DNA of 64,000 nt from Janthinobacterium sp. BJB426 (GCF_002735705.1 NZ_PDZL01000005.1:124001-188000), one strand, 5' to 3'; positions 9,570 through 19,471 are shown, numbered from the stretch's first letter. A program made the numbers and translations. The notes: generated by a model not told the origin, from the letters alone.

Positions 9570-11987
9570 ATGAGTTCAAGCACCGCCCGCTCCCAGATTC
9601 CCGCCCTGCCCGTGAAAACCGTTATTGCAGCCAGCCTGATCGCCTGCTTCAGCCTGCCCATGCAAGCGCAAGCGCAGCAAGAGCTGCCGGCCGAAGGTGA
9701 ATTGCAATCGGTGGTGGTCACCGGCACCTTCGCCAAGAACCGCCGCACCATCGATTCCGAGTCGCCGATCGACATCCTCACCTCGCGCGACCTGCAAAGC
9801 ACGGGTTCGGCCGAACTGGCCACCGTGCTGGCGCGCCTGCTGCCATCGATGAACTTCCCCCGTCCGACGGGTGCCGATGGCAGCGATGCCGTGCGCCCTG
9901 CCCAGCTGCGCGGCCTGTCGCCCGACCAGACGCTGGTACTGGTGAACGGCAAGCGCCGCTACACCTCGGCCGTCGTCAACGTCAACGGTACCCTGGGCCG
10001 CGGCTCGGCGCCGGTCGACCTGAACGCCATTCCCCTGGCCGCCATCGACCATGTGGAAGTGCTGCGCGATGGCGCGGCGGCCCAGTATGGCTCCGATGCG
10101 ATTGCCGGCGTAATCAACATCATCCTGAAAAAAGGTGCGGCCGGTGGCGACATCGAAGTGGGCTATGGCCAGACGCAGGAACGCGACGGCAAGCAAAAAT
10201 CCATCAAGGGTTCGGCCGGCTTCGCCCTGGGCGACGATGGCTGGGTGCGCGTCTCGGCAGAAGTGGCCGATCGCGGTCCGACCAACCGTGCCGGCCGCGA
10301 TTTCAGCAACCCGCTGGAACCGCGCTATGGCCAGGTCAACCTGCGCTACGGCGATGCCGAGAGCAAGCCGGCCACCGTCTTCATCAACAGCGAATACCAT
10401 CTCGGCGACAACCTGGACTGGTATGCCTTCGGCGGCTACGGCCAGCGCGACACCTCGGCCGGCGCCACTTGGCGCGCAGGCCTGGTGAAGAATGAAAAAG
10501 GGGACTACATCACGCGCTCGTCGATCTTTCCCGAAGGCTTCTTGCCAATCCAGAACAGCACCCTGACCGACCAGTCGCTGGTGACCGGCTTGCGCGGCGA
10601 AGCGGCCGGCTGGCGCTGGGATGCCAGCCTGAACTACGGCAGCAACAAGTTCAAGCTGGATCTCGACAATACCGTCAATTTCGACCTGGCCGCCGCCAGC
10701 CCCACGCACTTCTATGTGGGCTCCCTGAAAAATGAACAGACCGTCCTGAATCTCGACGCGGCGCGCGAATTCCCCGTCGCTTACTTTACGGGGCCGCTGA
10801 CTGTGGCCGTGGGCGCCGAAGCGCGCCATGAAAAATACACGATCGGCGCTGGCGAGAAAGCATCGTATACCGGTACCGGTTCGCAGGGCTTTGCCGGCTT
10901 CCGTCCCGAAAACGCGGGTAGCCACAGCCGCCACAATGAATCGATCTACGTCAACCTGGAAGCGGAAGCGACGAAAAAACTGTCCGGTGGCGTGGCTCTG
11001 CGCCATGAGCGCTACAGCGATTTCGGCAGCACCACCTCGGCCAAGGGTTCGGCCCGCTATGCCTTCACGGACGCCCTGTCCCTGCGCGGCACCGTGTCGA
11101 GCGGCTTCCGCGCGCCATCGCTGGCGCAGCAGTACTACACCATCACCACCACCAACTTCCAGGTCATCAATGGCACGAATACGGCCATCGAAACGGGTAC
11201 CTTTGCCGTCAACACGCCACAGGCACGCGCCCTGGGTGCACAAGACCTGAAGGCGGAGAAAGCGCGCAACTACAGCCTGGGCCTGCAGTTCCAGCCCATC
11301 CGCAACTTCACGACGACGATCGACGCCTACCGCATCGACATCGATGACCGCATCCTGTTTTCCTCCAATCTGATACTCAGCACTACTTTGAAAAACATCC
11401 TGGCCGCGCAGGGCACGCCAGTGGGCGCGGGACGCTATTTCACCAACGCCGTCGATACGCGCACGGAAGGCGTCGACATCGTCAGCACCTACCGCATCGA
11501 CTTGCAGGACAAGGATCGCCTGGACCTCACCGTGGCCTACAACCACAACAAGACCTCGGTGCAGAAAGTGGCGGACAATCCGGCCATCCTGACGGCCAAC
11601 AACCTGAAACTGATCGACCGCCAGACCATCCAGCGCGCCACCGTCGGTTCGCCGAAAGACAAGTTCAGCCTGGCTGCCGACTACAGCTTCGGCATCTGGA
11701 ATGCGCACGGCGTCGTAACGCGCTACGGCAGCTTCATCGTGCCGCAAAACAATGCCCTGCAAGACCAGCACTACGATCCGCAATGGGTGCTGGACGTGTC
11801 CGGTTCCGTAAAACTGGGCAAGAACTGGCGCCTGGTGGCCGGTATCGACAACGTCACCAACCGTTATCCTGACCAGATCACCAGCGTGGGTAACCTCAAC
11901 AATGGCGGCACCCAGCCGTACAGCGGCTTCGCGCCGAACGGCTTCAACGGCCGCTACTACTACGCCAAGGCTGGCTATAGCTGGTAA
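9570..11987 (+). CDS. TonB-dependent outer-membrane receptor
   Basis: The 805-residue protein has a signal peptide (about 35 residues, ending MQAQAQ), a TonB-box-like start (QSVVVTG), a plug domain (about 50-165; LVNGKRRYTSAVVN, VEVLRDGAAAQYGSDAIAGVINI) and a long beta barrel that ends in a terminal aromatic residue (GYSW). Such receptors take up scarce substrates (siderophores, cobalamin, glycans) using energy from TonB. The substrate is unknown, and no periplasmic binding protein, FecIR pair or recognisable Fur box lies next to it. The start at 9570 has the ribosome-binding site GAAGAG; starting at 9489 would add 27 residues ahead of the signal peptide. A terminator follows at 12006. Confidence 0.92.
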   Translation: MSSSTARSQIPALPVKTVIAASLIACFSLPMQAQAQQELPAEGELQSVVVTGTFAKNRRTIDSESPIDILTSRDLQSTGSAELATVLARLLPSMNFPRPTGADGSDAVRPAQLRGLSPDQTLVLVNGKRRYTSAVVNVNGTLGRGSAPVDLNAIPLAAIDHVEVLRDGAAAQYGSDAIAGVINIILKKGAAGGDIEVGYGQTQERDGKQKSIKGSAGFALGDDGWVRVSAEVADRGPTNRAGRDFSNPLEPRYGQVNLRYGDAESKPATVFINSEYHLGDNLDWYAFGGYGQRDTSAGATWRAGLVKNEKGDYITRSSIFPEGFLPIQNSTLTDQSLVTGLRGEAAGWRWDASLNYGSNKFKLDLDNTVNFDLAAASPTHFYVGSLKNEQTVLNLDAAREFPVAYFTGPLTVAVGAEARHEKYTIGAGEKASYTGTGSQGFAGFRPENAGSHSRHNESIYVNLEAEATKKLSGGVALRHERYSDFGSTTSAKGSARYAFTDALSLRGTVSSGFRAPSLAQQYYTITTTNFQVINGTNTAIETGTFAVNTPQARALGAQDLKAEKARNYSLGLQFQPIRNFTTTIDAYRIDIDDRILFSSNLILSTTLKNILAAQGTPVGAGRYFTNAVDTRTEGVDIVSTYRIDLQDKDRLDLTVAYNHNKTSVQKVADNPAILTANNLKLIDRQTIQRATVGSPKDKFSLAADYSFGIWNAHGVVTRYGSFIVPQNNALQDQHYDPQWVLDVSGSVKLGKNWRLVAGIDNVTNRYPDQITSVGNLNNGGTQPYSGFAPNGFNGRYYYAKAGYSW

Positions 11988-12005
11988 GCGCAACGGCAGC
12001 ACATG

Positions 12006-12033
12006 AAAAGGGAGGCCTCGCGCCTCCCTTTCT
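12006..12033 (+). terminator. Terminator of the TonB-dependent receptor gene
   Basis: AAAAGGGAGGC and GCCTCCCTTTCTT form a GC-rich stem with a short loop (CTCGC) followed by a T-rich tail, starting 18 bases after the stop codon. Confidence 0.8.
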
Positions 12034-12130
12034 TATTTGCCGCTCATTATTGATCAAGGATGGCGCACGGCGTGCTTTCAAGCCTGCAATCGGCTACCAT
12101 GGGTTTTACTCTTCTTGATGACGGATCACC

Positions 12131-12742
12131 ATGCCCAGCTGGCACCTGGCCGACGCCGCAGAACTGGCGGCGCGCCACCCTTACACCTTTTATAAATCGC
12201 CGCCCGAGGCCATCGCCCAGGTGCGTCCCGGCGACGTGGTCAAGCTGATCTTCGCCTTCCACAGCGACGATCCGCAGGCGCCGGGCGCCGAGCGCATGTG
12301 GGTGCTGGTCGATACGGTCGAACCGCATGGCCGCTTCACCGGCAAGCTCGACAACATGCCCGGCTACATCGCCGATTTGCAGGCCAAGGCCCCCATCGCC
12401 TTCGAGGCCCGCCACATCATCAATACCCAGCACGACGATGACGATAACCTCGTCAACCGCTACGCGGGCCTGTGCTTCGTCACAAAACGCGTGCTGGAAG
12501 ACGGCGCGCCCGTCGGTTATCTGTACCGAGAGGAACCGGATAACGGCGACGACAGCGGCTGGCGCTTCACGGCCAACGATGAAAGCGACGACTACATCAA
12601 CGACAGCGCCAACGTGGCCCTCGTATCGCTGGGGGCCGTGCTCAGCGTGGACGACCGTTTTATCCGGCTGCTGGATGCTCCCGCCGGCGCAGCCTATGCC
12701 TTCGACCATACCACGCAACAATTCGTGGCGGTTGAGGAATGA
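12131..12742 (+). CDS. DUF2314/DUF2185 protein (Imm33-like C-terminus)
   Basis: The 203-residue protein has two parts. Residues 1-100 look like DUF2314 (RPGDVVKLIFAF, AERMWVLVD). Residues 110-203 look like DUF2185, also called Imm33 (LCFVTKRVLEDGAPVGYLYR, then SGWRFTANDESDDYIND). Imm33 proteins are found as immunity partners of polymorphic toxins, but stand-alone copies are common and their job is unknown. No toxin lies beside it. Its stop codon overlaps the start of the MmcQ gene (ATGA), so the two are co-translated. Confidence 0.75.
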   Translation: MPSWHLADAAELAARHPYTFYKSPPEAIAQVRPGDVVKLIFAFHSDDPQAPGAERMWVLVDTVEPHGRFTGKLDNMPGYIADLQAKAPIAFEARHIINTQHDDDDNLVNRYAGLCFVTKRVLEDGAPVGYLYREEPDNGDDSGWRFTANDESDDYINDSANVALVSLGAVLSVDDRFIRLLDAPAGAAYAFDHTTQQFVAVEE

Positions 12743-13092
12743 CAAGCGATGAACTGAAAGATTTTTGTGCGGCGCAGCCCGGCGCGCAAGCCGTGCTGTA
12801 CGGTGCGCCGTCGAACATCCTCGTGTATGCAGTGGCGGGGAAAAAATTTGCGTATTTCAAGACCAGCGCACCGGAACAGTGGCGCTTCAGCCTGCGGGTC
12901 AACGCCGGGCGCTTTGTCGAATTGACGGACATGCCGGGCGTGAAACCGGCCCGCTACATGGGCCGCTTTCACTGGGTGACAATCGTCGATGTTGCGCGCT
13001 TCCCGGCCGATTACCTGGCGGAACTGGTACAGGACAGCTACGCGCGCGCCGTGGCCAGCCTGACGCGCGCGCAACAGGCAGCCATCGCCTAG
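12739..13092 (+). CDS. MmcQ/YjbR family protein
   Basis: The 117-residue protein has the CyaY-like fold of the MmcQ/YjbR family: a start of the type FCAAQPGAQAVL, a hydrophobic strand near VYAVAGKKFAYFKTS, and W-rich stretches (ARYMGRFHWVTI). Some members bind DNA, but for most the function is unknown. It overlaps the upstream DUF2314/DUF2185 gene by 4 bases. At its 3' end it also overlaps the convergent cysB by 4 bases. Confidence 0.8.
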   Translation: MTSDELKDFCAAQPGAQAVLYGAPSNILVYAVAGKKFAYFKTSAPEQWRFSLRVNAGRFVELTDMPGVKPARYMGRFHWVTIVDVARFPADYLAELVQDSYARAVASLTRAQQAAIA

Positions 13093-14021
13093 AGCGCTTC
13101 CTCTCCCGCCATGGCGCGGTCGATGTCTTCGCGCGTCAGGTCAGGCGCCAGCTGCAGGATGAACTCGTAGGCATAGGCACGCAGGTAGGCACCGCGACGC
13201 ACGGCCAGGCGCGTCGTGTTGGTGGCGAACAGGTGCGACGCTTCCACGGCCCGCAGGCCCTTGTCGCGGCCATGGTCGAAGGCCATCGAAGCAACAATAC
13301 CCACGCCCAGGCCCAGCGCCACGTATTGCTTGATGACGTCGGAATCCATGGCCGTGAGGATGATGTCGGTCGCCACGCCCGCCTTGGCGAACGCGTCGTC
13401 GATATGGCCGCGCCCCGTGAAACCCTTGTCGTAGGTAATCAGCGGATATTTCGCCAGGTCTTCCAGGCGGATGGGCGAGTGTTCGAGCAGCGGATGGCCG
13501 TCCGGCACGACGATCAAATGGCTCCAGCGGTAGCACGGGAACGACACGAGGTCGGGGAACTGGCTCAAGCCTTCCGTGGCGATGCCGATGTCGGTCTTGC
13601 CGGACAGCACCCATTCCGCGATGTGCTCGGGTGCGCTTTGTTGTAGCGCAATACGCACGTCGGGGTAAGCGGCGCGGAAACTTTGCACCACTTTCGGCAG
13701 CGCATAGCGCGCCTGCGTGTGCGTGGCCGCCACGGACAAGGTGCCGCTGGTCTGGCCGCTGTATTCGAGGCTGGCCTGCTGCAGGTTTTCCGCCTCGATC
13801 AGCAGGCGGTCGACGATCTTCAGGATGCCCTTGCCCGGCTCCGTCAAGCCCGTCAATCGCTTGCCGTTGCGCTCGAAAATCACCACGCCCAGCTCGTCCT
13901 CGAGTTCGCGGATTTGCCGGCTCACGCCCGGCTGCGACGTGAACAGGGCGTTGGCCACTTCCGTCAGGTTATAGCCGCGGCGGGCCGCTTCGCGGATCGA
14001 GCGCAGTTGTTGAAAATTCAT
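13089..14021 (-). CDS. cysB: LysR-type regulator of sulfur assimilation, CysB
   Basis: The 310-residue protein has the CysB-type winged helix at the N-terminus (MNFQQLRSIREAARRGYN, LFTSQPGVSRQIRELEDELG) and a ligand-binding domain of about 220 residues. CysB activates sulfate uptake and cysteine synthesis genes when N-acetylserine or O-acetylserine is bound. It lies 14 bases downstream of cysA in the same direction, so it probably ends the cysTWA-cysB operon. This agrees with a role as regulator of this transporter, and in many betaproteobacteria a CysB/Cbl gene sits here. Confidence 0.93.
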   Translation of the reverse strand: MNFQQLRSIREAARRGYNLTEVANALFTSQPGVSRQIRELEDELGVVIFERNGKRLTGLTEPGKGILKIVDRLLIEAENLQQASLEYSGQTSGTLSVAATHTQARYALPKVVQSFRAAYPDVRIALQQSAPEHIAEWVLSGKTDIGIATEGLSQFPDLVSFPCYRWSHLIVVPDGHPLLEHSPIRLEDLAKYPLITYDKGFTGRGHIDDAFAKAGVATDIILTAMDSDVIKQYVALGLGVGIVASMAFDHGRDKGLRAVEASHLFATNTTRLAVRRGAYLRAYAYEFILQLAPDLTREDIDRAMAGEEAL

Positions 14022-14035
14022 GGTGTTCCAGCCTC

Positions 14036-15106
14036 TTAGGTTCTTGTAGGTTCAACGAACACGTGTAACCGTTTCGGGCGAACAACTAACGTCTCGCCCT
14101 CCTTCAGCTGCAGATGGGTAAAACGCTCATTCGACATCACCGCTTCGATCAACTCGCTGTTATCAATGCGCTGCAAGTCCAGCTGGGCCAGCGGACCGAT
14201 CGCATGCGCGCGGCTCAGTTTCACGACGATGCCTTCCGCACCCTGCGTGTAGCGGTCGATTTCCAGGTCATGCGGACGCACGTAGGCCGTGCCTTTGCTG
14301 TCGCTCACGCCTGCGTAATCGGGCACTTCGAAGCTGGCGTCGCCCGTCGCCATCACGCCGTCATGCACGCGGCCGTGGAACAGGTTGACGTTACCCAGGA
14401 AGCCATACACGAAGGGCGAAGCCGGATGGTTGTAGACTTGCTCTGGGGAACCGAGTTGCTCGACGGTGCCCTTGTTCATCAGTACGACCTGGTCCGCCAC
14501 TTCCAGCGCTTCCTCCTGGTCATGCGTGACGAAAATACTGGTCACGTGCAAGTCGTCATGCAGGCGACGCAGCCAGCGGCGCAATTCCTTGCGCACCTTG
14601 GCATCCAAAGCGCCGAACGGCTCGTCCAGCAGCAGCACGCGGGGCTCGACAGCCAGCGCGCGCGCCAGGGCGATACGCTGGCGTTGCCCGCCCGACAGTT
14701 GCGGCGGATAGCGGTCGGCCAGCCAGTCCAGCTGCACCAGTTCCAGCAAATCTTTCACCTTGCGGCGGATCTGGTCTTCCGACGGACGCTCGCTGCGCGA
14801 CTTCACGCGCAAGCCAAAGGCCACGTTTTCAAACACGGTCATGTGCTTGAACAGTGCATAGTGCTGGAACACGAAACCGACTTGCCGCTCGCGCACGTGG
14901 CGGTTCGACGCGTCTTCCGCATCGAGCAGCACCTGGCCGCTGTCAGGATGTTCCAGGCCGGCGATGATGCGCAGCAAGGTGGTCTTGCCGCAACCGGACG
15001 GGCCCAGCAGGGCCGTCAATTCACCGGCGGGAAAGTCCAGCGAGATATTGTCGAGGGCGACGAAATCACCGAAACGTTTATTGATGTTTTTAACTGCGAT
15101 GGTCAT
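14036..15106 (-). CDS. cysA: Sulfate/thiosulfate ABC transporter, ATPase
   Basis: The 356-residue ATPase has Walker A (GPSGCGKTT, about residue 35), signature LSGGQRQR (about 140), Walker B ([14 protein letters not shown]) and a C-terminal TOBE-like regulatory domain. It powers import of sulfate through CysT and CysW, delivered by Sbp or CysP. The start lies 2 bases downstream of the cysW stop. cysB follows at its 3' end. Confidence 0.95.
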   Translation of the reverse strand: MTIAVKNINKRFGDFVALDNISLDFPAGELTALLGPSGCGKTTLLRIIAGLEHPDSGQVLLDAEDASNRHVRERQVGFVFQHYALFKHMTVFENVAFGLRVKSRSERPSEDQIRRKVKDLLELVQLDWLADRYPPQLSGGQRQRIALARALAVEPRVLLLDEPFGALDAKVRKELRRWLRRLHDDLHVTSIFVTHDQEEALEVADQVVLMNKGTVEQLGSPEQVYNHPASPFVYGFLGNVNLFHGRVHDGVMATGDASFEVPDYAGVSDSKGTAYVRPHDLEIDRYTQGAEGIVVKLSRAHAIGPLAQLDLQRIDNSELIEAVMSNERFTHLQLKEGETLVVRPKRLHVFVEPTRT

Positions 15107-15107
15107 A

Positions 15108-16034
15108 TCAGTGCTCCGTAGAACGTAAGGCGGAATCGTCGGCGTCGCTCTCGTTCAAACGCCACTCAATGAAAGCTTTCAGGGCCAGGGTCACCAGGGC
15201 CAGCAAGGCCAGCAGGGAGGCGACGGCAAACGCGGCGGCGAAGTTGTACTCGTTGTACAGAATCTCCACCTGCAGCGGCATGGTGTTGGTTTCGCCGCGG
15301 ATATGGCCGGACACGACGGACACGGCGCCGAACTCGCCCATGGCGCGGGCGTTACACAGGATCACGCCATACAGCAGACCCCACTTGATGTTCGGCAAAG
15401 TGACCCTGCGGAAAGTATTCCAGCCCGAGGCGCCCAGCACGATGGCGGCTTCTTCCTCTTCGCTGCCCTGCGACTGCATCAGCGGGATCAGTTCGCGCGC
15501 GACGAACGGGAAGGTGATGAAGATCGTGGCCAGCACGATGCCGGGCACGGCAAACAAAATCTTGATGTCATGCGCCTGCAGCCATGGGCCGAACCAGCCC
15601 TGGGCGCCAAACATCAGCACATAGATCAGGCCGGAAATCACCGGGGAAACGGAAAACGGCAAATCGATCAGGGTCAATAAAATGCTCTTGCCGCGAAATT
15701 CGAACTTGGCGATGCACCAGGAAGCGGCCACGCCGAACACCAGGTTCAGCGGCACGGCGATGGCGGCCGTGATCAAGGTCAATTTAATGGCGGAAATTGC
15801 GTCCGGATCGATGATGGCGGCGATATACGCTTCCCAGCCCTTCTTGAACGCCTCCGCAAACACAGCCACCAGGGGCACGATCAAAAAGGTCGTCAGGAAC
15901 AGCAAGGCGATGGTGATCAATACCGTGCGCACCCACAACGGTTCCAGCACGACGGGGCCGACATTCGGCTCGAAGCGGCGCGCCGTCGGGCGCGCATTGT
16001 CCACGCCAGCGACGGCAGTCGTATTCGTACTCAT
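15108..16034 (-). CDS. cysW: Sulfate ABC transporter permease CysW
   Basis: The protein is 308 residues with the ATG at 16032-16034, which overlaps the cysT stop (ATGA) and has the ribosome-binding site GGCGAAG. A start at 16061 would add 9 residues and lie inside cysT. Six membrane helices and the EAA loop ([19 protein letters not shown]) that docks to the ATPase are visible. It forms a heterodimeric channel with CysT in the inner membrane. The N-terminal 30 residues are polar and variable. Confidence 0.93.
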   Translation of the reverse strand: MSTNTTAVAGVDNARPTARRFEPNVGPVVLEPLWVRTVLITIALLFLTTFLIVPLVAVFAEAFKKGWEAYIAAIIDPDAISAIKLTLITAAIAVPLNLVFGVAASWCIAKFEFRGKSILLTLIDLPFSVSPVISGLIYVLMFGAQGWFGPWLQAHDIKILFAVPGIVLATIFITFPFVARELIPLMQSQGSEEEEAAIVLGASGWNTFRRVTLPNIKWGLLYGVILCNARAMGEFGAVSVVSGHIRGETNTMPLQVEILYNEYNFAAAFAVASLLALLALVTLALKAFIEWRLNESDADDSALRSTEH

Positions 16035-16894
16035 GATTTCTTCGCCTTTCCGCGCGTCCATGCTTGCAGCAGGTTAATCGTCAACAACAGCAAAAAGGAG
16101 ACCACCAGCATCACCACGGCGATGGCCGTGGCGCCCGCGTAATCGTATTGCTCCAACTTGGTAATAATGAACAGTGGCGTGATTTCCGACACCATCGGCA
16201 TATTGCCGGCGATAAAGATCACGGAACCGTATTCGCCCGTGGCGCGGGCAAAGGCCAGCGCAAAGCCTGTCAGCAAGGATGGCAAAATCGTGGGGAAGAT
16301 GACGCGGATAAACGTTTGCAGGGAGTTGGCGCCCAGGCTGGCGGCCGCTTCTTCCAGTTCCTTTTCCGCGTCTTCCAGCACCGGTTGCACGGTGCGCACG
16401 ACAAACGGCAAGCCGATGAAGGTCAGCGCCACCACCACGCCCAGCGGCGTGAACGCCACCTTGATGCCCAGCACGCCTTCGATGAACTGGCCGAACCAGC
16501 CGTTCGACGAATACAAAGCCGTCAGGGTGATGCCGGCCACGGCCGTGGGTAAGGCGAACGGCAAGTCGACCAGCGCATCGATGATGCGCTTGCCGGGGAA
16601 TTTATAGCGCACCAGCACCCAGGCCAGGATGCCGCCAAACACCACGTTCAACAGGGCGGCGATCAGCGAAGCACCAAACGTCAGCCGGTACGACGCCATC
16701 ACGCGGTCGGACGTGACGGCGCTGAAGAAGGCGTCCCATGTCATGGTGAAGGTTTTCAGGAACACCGACGACAGCGGAATGAGAACGATCAAGGCCAGGT
16801 AAAAGAGCGTAAAGCCCAGTGACAGCTTAAACCCCGGCATGACCCGAAACGGCGCTCCGCGCGCCTTGAGCGGTGCTGCTGATGCTGCTGACAT
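16031..16894 (-). CDS. cysT: Sulfate ABC transporter permease CysT
   Basis: The 287-residue inner-membrane permease (also called CysU) has the EAA loop ([17 protein letters not shown]) and six predicted helices. A strong ribosome-binding site (AAGGAG) lies 6 bases before the ATG. It is the first gene of cysTWA-cysB. A terminator at 17024-17055 separates it from the peroxiredoxin gene upstream, so the operon needs a promoter between 16895 and 17020, where CysB would be expected to bind. Confidence 0.94.
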   Translation of the reverse strand: MSAASAAPLKARGAPFRVMPGFKLSLGFTLFYLALIVLIPLSSVFLKTFTMTWDAFFSAVTSDRVMASYRLTFGASLIAALLNVVFGGILAWVLVRYKFPGKRIIDALVDLPFALPTAVAGITLTALYSSNGWFGQFIEGVLGIKVAFTPLGVVVALTFIGLPFVVRTVQPVLEDAEKELEEAAASLGANSLQTFIRVIFPTILPSLLTGFALAFARATGEYGSVIFIAGNMPMVSEITPLFIITKLEQYDYAGATAIAVVMLVVSFLLLLTINLLQAWTRGKAKKS

Positions 16895-17023
16895 AGAAAC
16901 TCCTTCTTATTACATTTTTGAGTTATAGGGCGCAATAATCACATGCAATCGTTATAAAAAGAACTAACCATTTCTCATTTGCTTAGATGGATTTTGCATA
17001 CTTCCCTGTCAAAGCGTTGGACG

Positions 17024-17055
17024 AAAAAAAAACGCACCGGCGAGGTGCGCTTTTT
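17024..17055. terminator. Terminator between peroxiredoxin and cysT
   Basis: The stem CGCACC/GGTGCG (17033-17038 and 17044-17049) with loop GGCGA is flanked by A9 on one side and T5 on the other. It can end transcription from the minus-strand peroxiredoxin gene and so isolates it from cysTWA. Confidence 0.85.
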
Positions 17056-17071
17056 GTAAAAGTAAAAACTT

Positions 17072-17713
17072 TTATTTATTTGGCTGCGGCGTGAGGCGCA
17101 AGTACGGCTTGGCAGCTGTAAAGCCCTTCGGATATTTCTGCTTGATCACGTCCGGATCTTGCACGGTCAATGGAATGATGACGTCGTCGCCATCTTTCCA
17201 GTTGCCGGGCGTGGCCACCGTGTAGCCGTCCGTCAGTTGCAAAGCGTCGATGACGCGCAGGATTTCATTGAAGTTGCGGCCCGTGCTCAGCGGATACGTG
17301 AGGATCAGCCGTACCTTCTTGTTCGGGTCGACGATGAAGACGGAGCGCACGGTGGCCGTGACGGACTGTTCCGGGTGGATCATGTCGTACAGCACCGACA
17401 CTTTCTTGTCGACGTCGGCGATGATGGGGAAGCCCACCACCGTGTTTTGCGTCTCTTCGATATCCTTGATCCAGCTCTTGTGCGACTCGGCCGCGTCCAC
17501 GGACAGGGCGATCGCTTTCACGTTGCGTTTGTCGAATTCCGGCTTGAGCTTGGCCGTCAGGCCCAGTTCCGTCGTGCAGACGGGGGTAAAGTCGGCCGGG
17601 TGGGAAAACAGCACCACCCAGGAATTGCCAGCCCACTCGTGGAACTTGAGCGGGCCTATCGAGCTGTCTTGTTCAAAATCAGGGGCGACATCGCCCAGGC
17701 GTAAAGTCATCAT
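17072..17713 (-). CDS. 1-Cys peroxiredoxin (Prx6 type)
   Basis: The 213-residue protein has the peroxidatic cysteine at C46 in DFTPVCTTEL, with HPADFTP ahead of it, and the long C-terminal domain of the Prx6 subgroup (LTYPLSTGRNFNEILRVIDALQ). It reduces hydrogen peroxide and organic peroxides; the resolving thiol is external. It may start at 17713 or one codon later. It is the last gene of a unit with the hydrolase and the sulfate-binding protein (gaps of 39 and 44 bases), which suggests coupling of sulfur supply to oxidative stress defence. Confidence 0.93.
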   Translation of the reverse strand: MMTLRLGDVAPDFEQDSSIGPLKFHEWAGNSWVVLFSHPADFTPVCTTELGLTAKLKPEFDKRNVKAIALSVDAAESHKSWIKDIEETQNTVVGFPIIADVDKKVSVLYDMIHPEQSVTATVRSVFIVDPNKKVRLILTYPLSTGRNFNEILRVIDALQLTDGYTVATPGNWKDGDDVIIPLTVQDPDVIKQKYPKGFTAAKPYLRLTPQPNK

Positions 17714-17752
17714 GATCTCCTGTGAGGTTGTGTGGCAATCGGATTCGTCGAA

Positions 17753-18319
17753 TCAGGCTGCCTGACGGTGGCGCTTGTCGCTTTGCGCCAGATCAAACAG
17801 TGTTTGCAGCTGCGCCTGGCCGTAGACCCAGTCACCAAGGCGCGACTCGGCGTTGATATGGCCCAACGCACCGCCATCAATATACTTGCAATTCCAGCGC
17901 CGTGCCCACTGCGCTGCGTGTTCGGCAGTCATCCACGGATCCGTCTGGCTGGCGATCAGGATGCCGGGGCAAGGCAGCCGCTTTTGCGGCAAGGCCTTCG
18001 CCACGCCAAACTTGTCGGGATCGGCCGGCCCCACCAGCAGCACGCCAGCCACGCCCTGCGGGTCGCGGGCCAGGCTATGCGCCGTCGTCAGGCAGCCGAA
18101 GCTGTGGGCGACGATCAGCGTCGGGCGTGCATCTTGTCGCCGCACCTGGTCCAGGCGCGCCGACCAGGTGGCCAGGTCGGGGTCGTTCCAGTCATCCTGC
18201 TCGACCCGCTCGAATTGCGGATACAGGCGCTGCCAGCGGCTCTGCCAATGCTCGGGACCGCTGTTATGCAAGCCCGGCACGATCAGTACCCGGTAATCGG
18301 AAAAGCTGCGCAGCGCCAT
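17753..18319 (-). CDS. RBBP9/YdeN-type serine hydrolase
   Basis: The 188-residue alpha/beta hydrolase has the nucleophile S73 in the motif AHSFG, an aspartate in SQTDPW (about 125) and a histidine in GALGHINAES (about 157). The size and the opening VLIVPGLHNSGPEHWQ fit the RBBP9/YdeN family. The substrate is unknown. It lies between the sulfate-binding protein and the peroxiredoxin, and the three probably form one transcript. Confidence 0.9.
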   Translation of the reverse strand: MALRSFSDYRVLIVPGLHNSGPEHWQSRWQRLYPQFERVEQDDWNDPDLATWSARLDQVRRQDARPTLIVAHSFGCLTTAHSLARDPQGVAGVLLVGPADPDKFGVAKALPQKRLPCPGILIASQTDPWMTAEHAAQWARRWNCKYIDGGALGHINAESRLGDWVYGQAQLQTLFDLAQSDKRHRQAA

Positions 18320-18363
18320 GATGTGTCCTTTTAGTAACGGTCTGGCAATCGTGCCATCCGGTA

Positions 18364-19368
18364 TTACTTAGGCTGGTAGATCTGGTCGAAGATGCCGCCG
18401 TCGGCAAAGTGCGCCTTTTGCGCGGCAGTCCAGCCGCCCGCCACTTGCTCGATGGTGAACAGGTTGACCTTGGCGAACTGCGATGCGTATTTCTTCGCCG
18501 CCTTGTCCGTTGCCGGACGGTAGTAATTCTTGGCGATGATGTCTTGCGCTTCGTCCGTGTACAGATAGTTCAGGTAAGCCTCGGCCACCTTGCGTGTGCC
18601 ATGCTTGTCGGCAAACTTGTCGACGACGGCGACAGGCGGCTCGGCCAGGATGCTGACGGAAGGCGTGATGATGTCGAACTTGGTCGGACCCAGTTCCTTG
18701 ACGGCGAGATACGCCTCGTTTTCCCAGGCGATCAGCACGTCGCCGATACCGCGTTCAACAAAGGTGGTGGTGGCGCCGCGTGCGCCGGAATCGAGCACGG
18801 GCACGTTTTTATACAGCTTGCCGAGGAAATCCTTGGCCTTGGCTTCGTTGCCGCCCGGCTGGCGCAGCGCATAACCCCACGCGGCCAGATGGTTCCAGCG
18901 GGCACCGCCCGAGGTTTTCGGGTTCGGCGTGATGACGGACACGCCCGGCTTGATCAGGTCATTCCAATCCTTGATGCCTTTCGGGTTGCCCTTGCGCACC
19001 AGGAACACGATGGTCGAGGTGTAAGGCGAGCTGTTGTGCGTCAAGCGCTTTTGCCAGTCGGCGGCCAGCAGCTTGTGCTCGGCCAGCGCGTCGATGTCAT
19101 AGGCCAGGGCCAACGTGACCACGTCCGCTTCCAGGCCATCGATGACGGCACGCGCCTGCTTGCCGGAACCGCCGTGCGATTGCTTGATCTTGACGTTGTC
19201 GCCCGTCTTGCCTTTCCACTCCTTGGCAAATGCCGTGTTCACATCCTGGTACAGCTCGCGCGTCGGGTCGTATGACACGTTGAGCAGGGTGATATCGGCA
19301 GCCTGCGCTGTTTGCAGAAGGGCAAACGCGCTGATGGCGGCGGCAATGATGATTTTTTTCGACAGCAT
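18364..19368 (-). CDS. sbp: Sulfate-binding periplasmic protein
   Basis: The 334-residue protein has a signal peptide (about 23 residues, ending QAAQA-type with cleavage near AQAADI) and sulfate-binding-protein signatures: [24 protein letters not shown] (sulfate contact) and [11 protein letters not shown]. It captures sulfate in the periplasm for CysTWA, which lies about 1.5 kb away behind a terminator. The family includes CysP (thiosulfate) and Sbp (sulfate); Sbp is the better fit by motif but this is not decisive. Confidence 0.92.
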   Translation of the reverse strand: MLSKKIIIAAAISAFALLQTAQAADITLLNVSYDPTRELYQDVNTAFAKEWKGKTGDNVKIKQSHGGSGKQARAVIDGLEADVVTLALAYDIDALAEHKLLAADWQKRLTHNSSPYTSTIVFLVRKGNPKGIKDWNDLIKPGVSVITPNPKTSGGARWNHLAAWGYALRQPGGNEAKAKDFLGKLYKNVPVLDSGARGATTTFVERGIGDVLIAWENEAYLAVKELGPTKFDIITPSVSILAEPPVAVVDKFADKHGTRKVAEAYLNYLYTDEAQDIIAKNYYRPATDKAAKKYASQFAKVNLFTIEQVAGGWTAAQKAHFADGGIFDQIYQPK

Positions 19369-19452
19369 CTAAGATCCCCGAGTGGTTGAACTTTCAGAGC
19401 CACCAGATTACGGCGCCATGGCCGCAAAGAGAACGAAGCGTTTCGCCATTTG

Positions 19453-19471
19453 ATATGCGATTTCCGCATAT
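19453..19471. promoter_or_regulatory. Perfect palindrome upstream of sbp
   Basis: ATATGCG (19453-19459) and CGCATAT (19465-19471) are perfect 7-bp arms around ATTTC. It lies 85 bases before the sbp start codon, a position suited to an activator or repressor site. The cognate protein is unknown; CysB sites are not usually so symmetric. Confidence 0.35.

Noticed and set aside
9576..12002. 808-codon frame antisense to the TonB-dependent receptor
   Set aside because: Mirror of a clear receptor; composition is Arg/Gly/Val-rich and not protein-like.
15682..16077. 131-codon frame across the cysW/cysT junction
   Set aside because: Shadow of cysW on the other strand.
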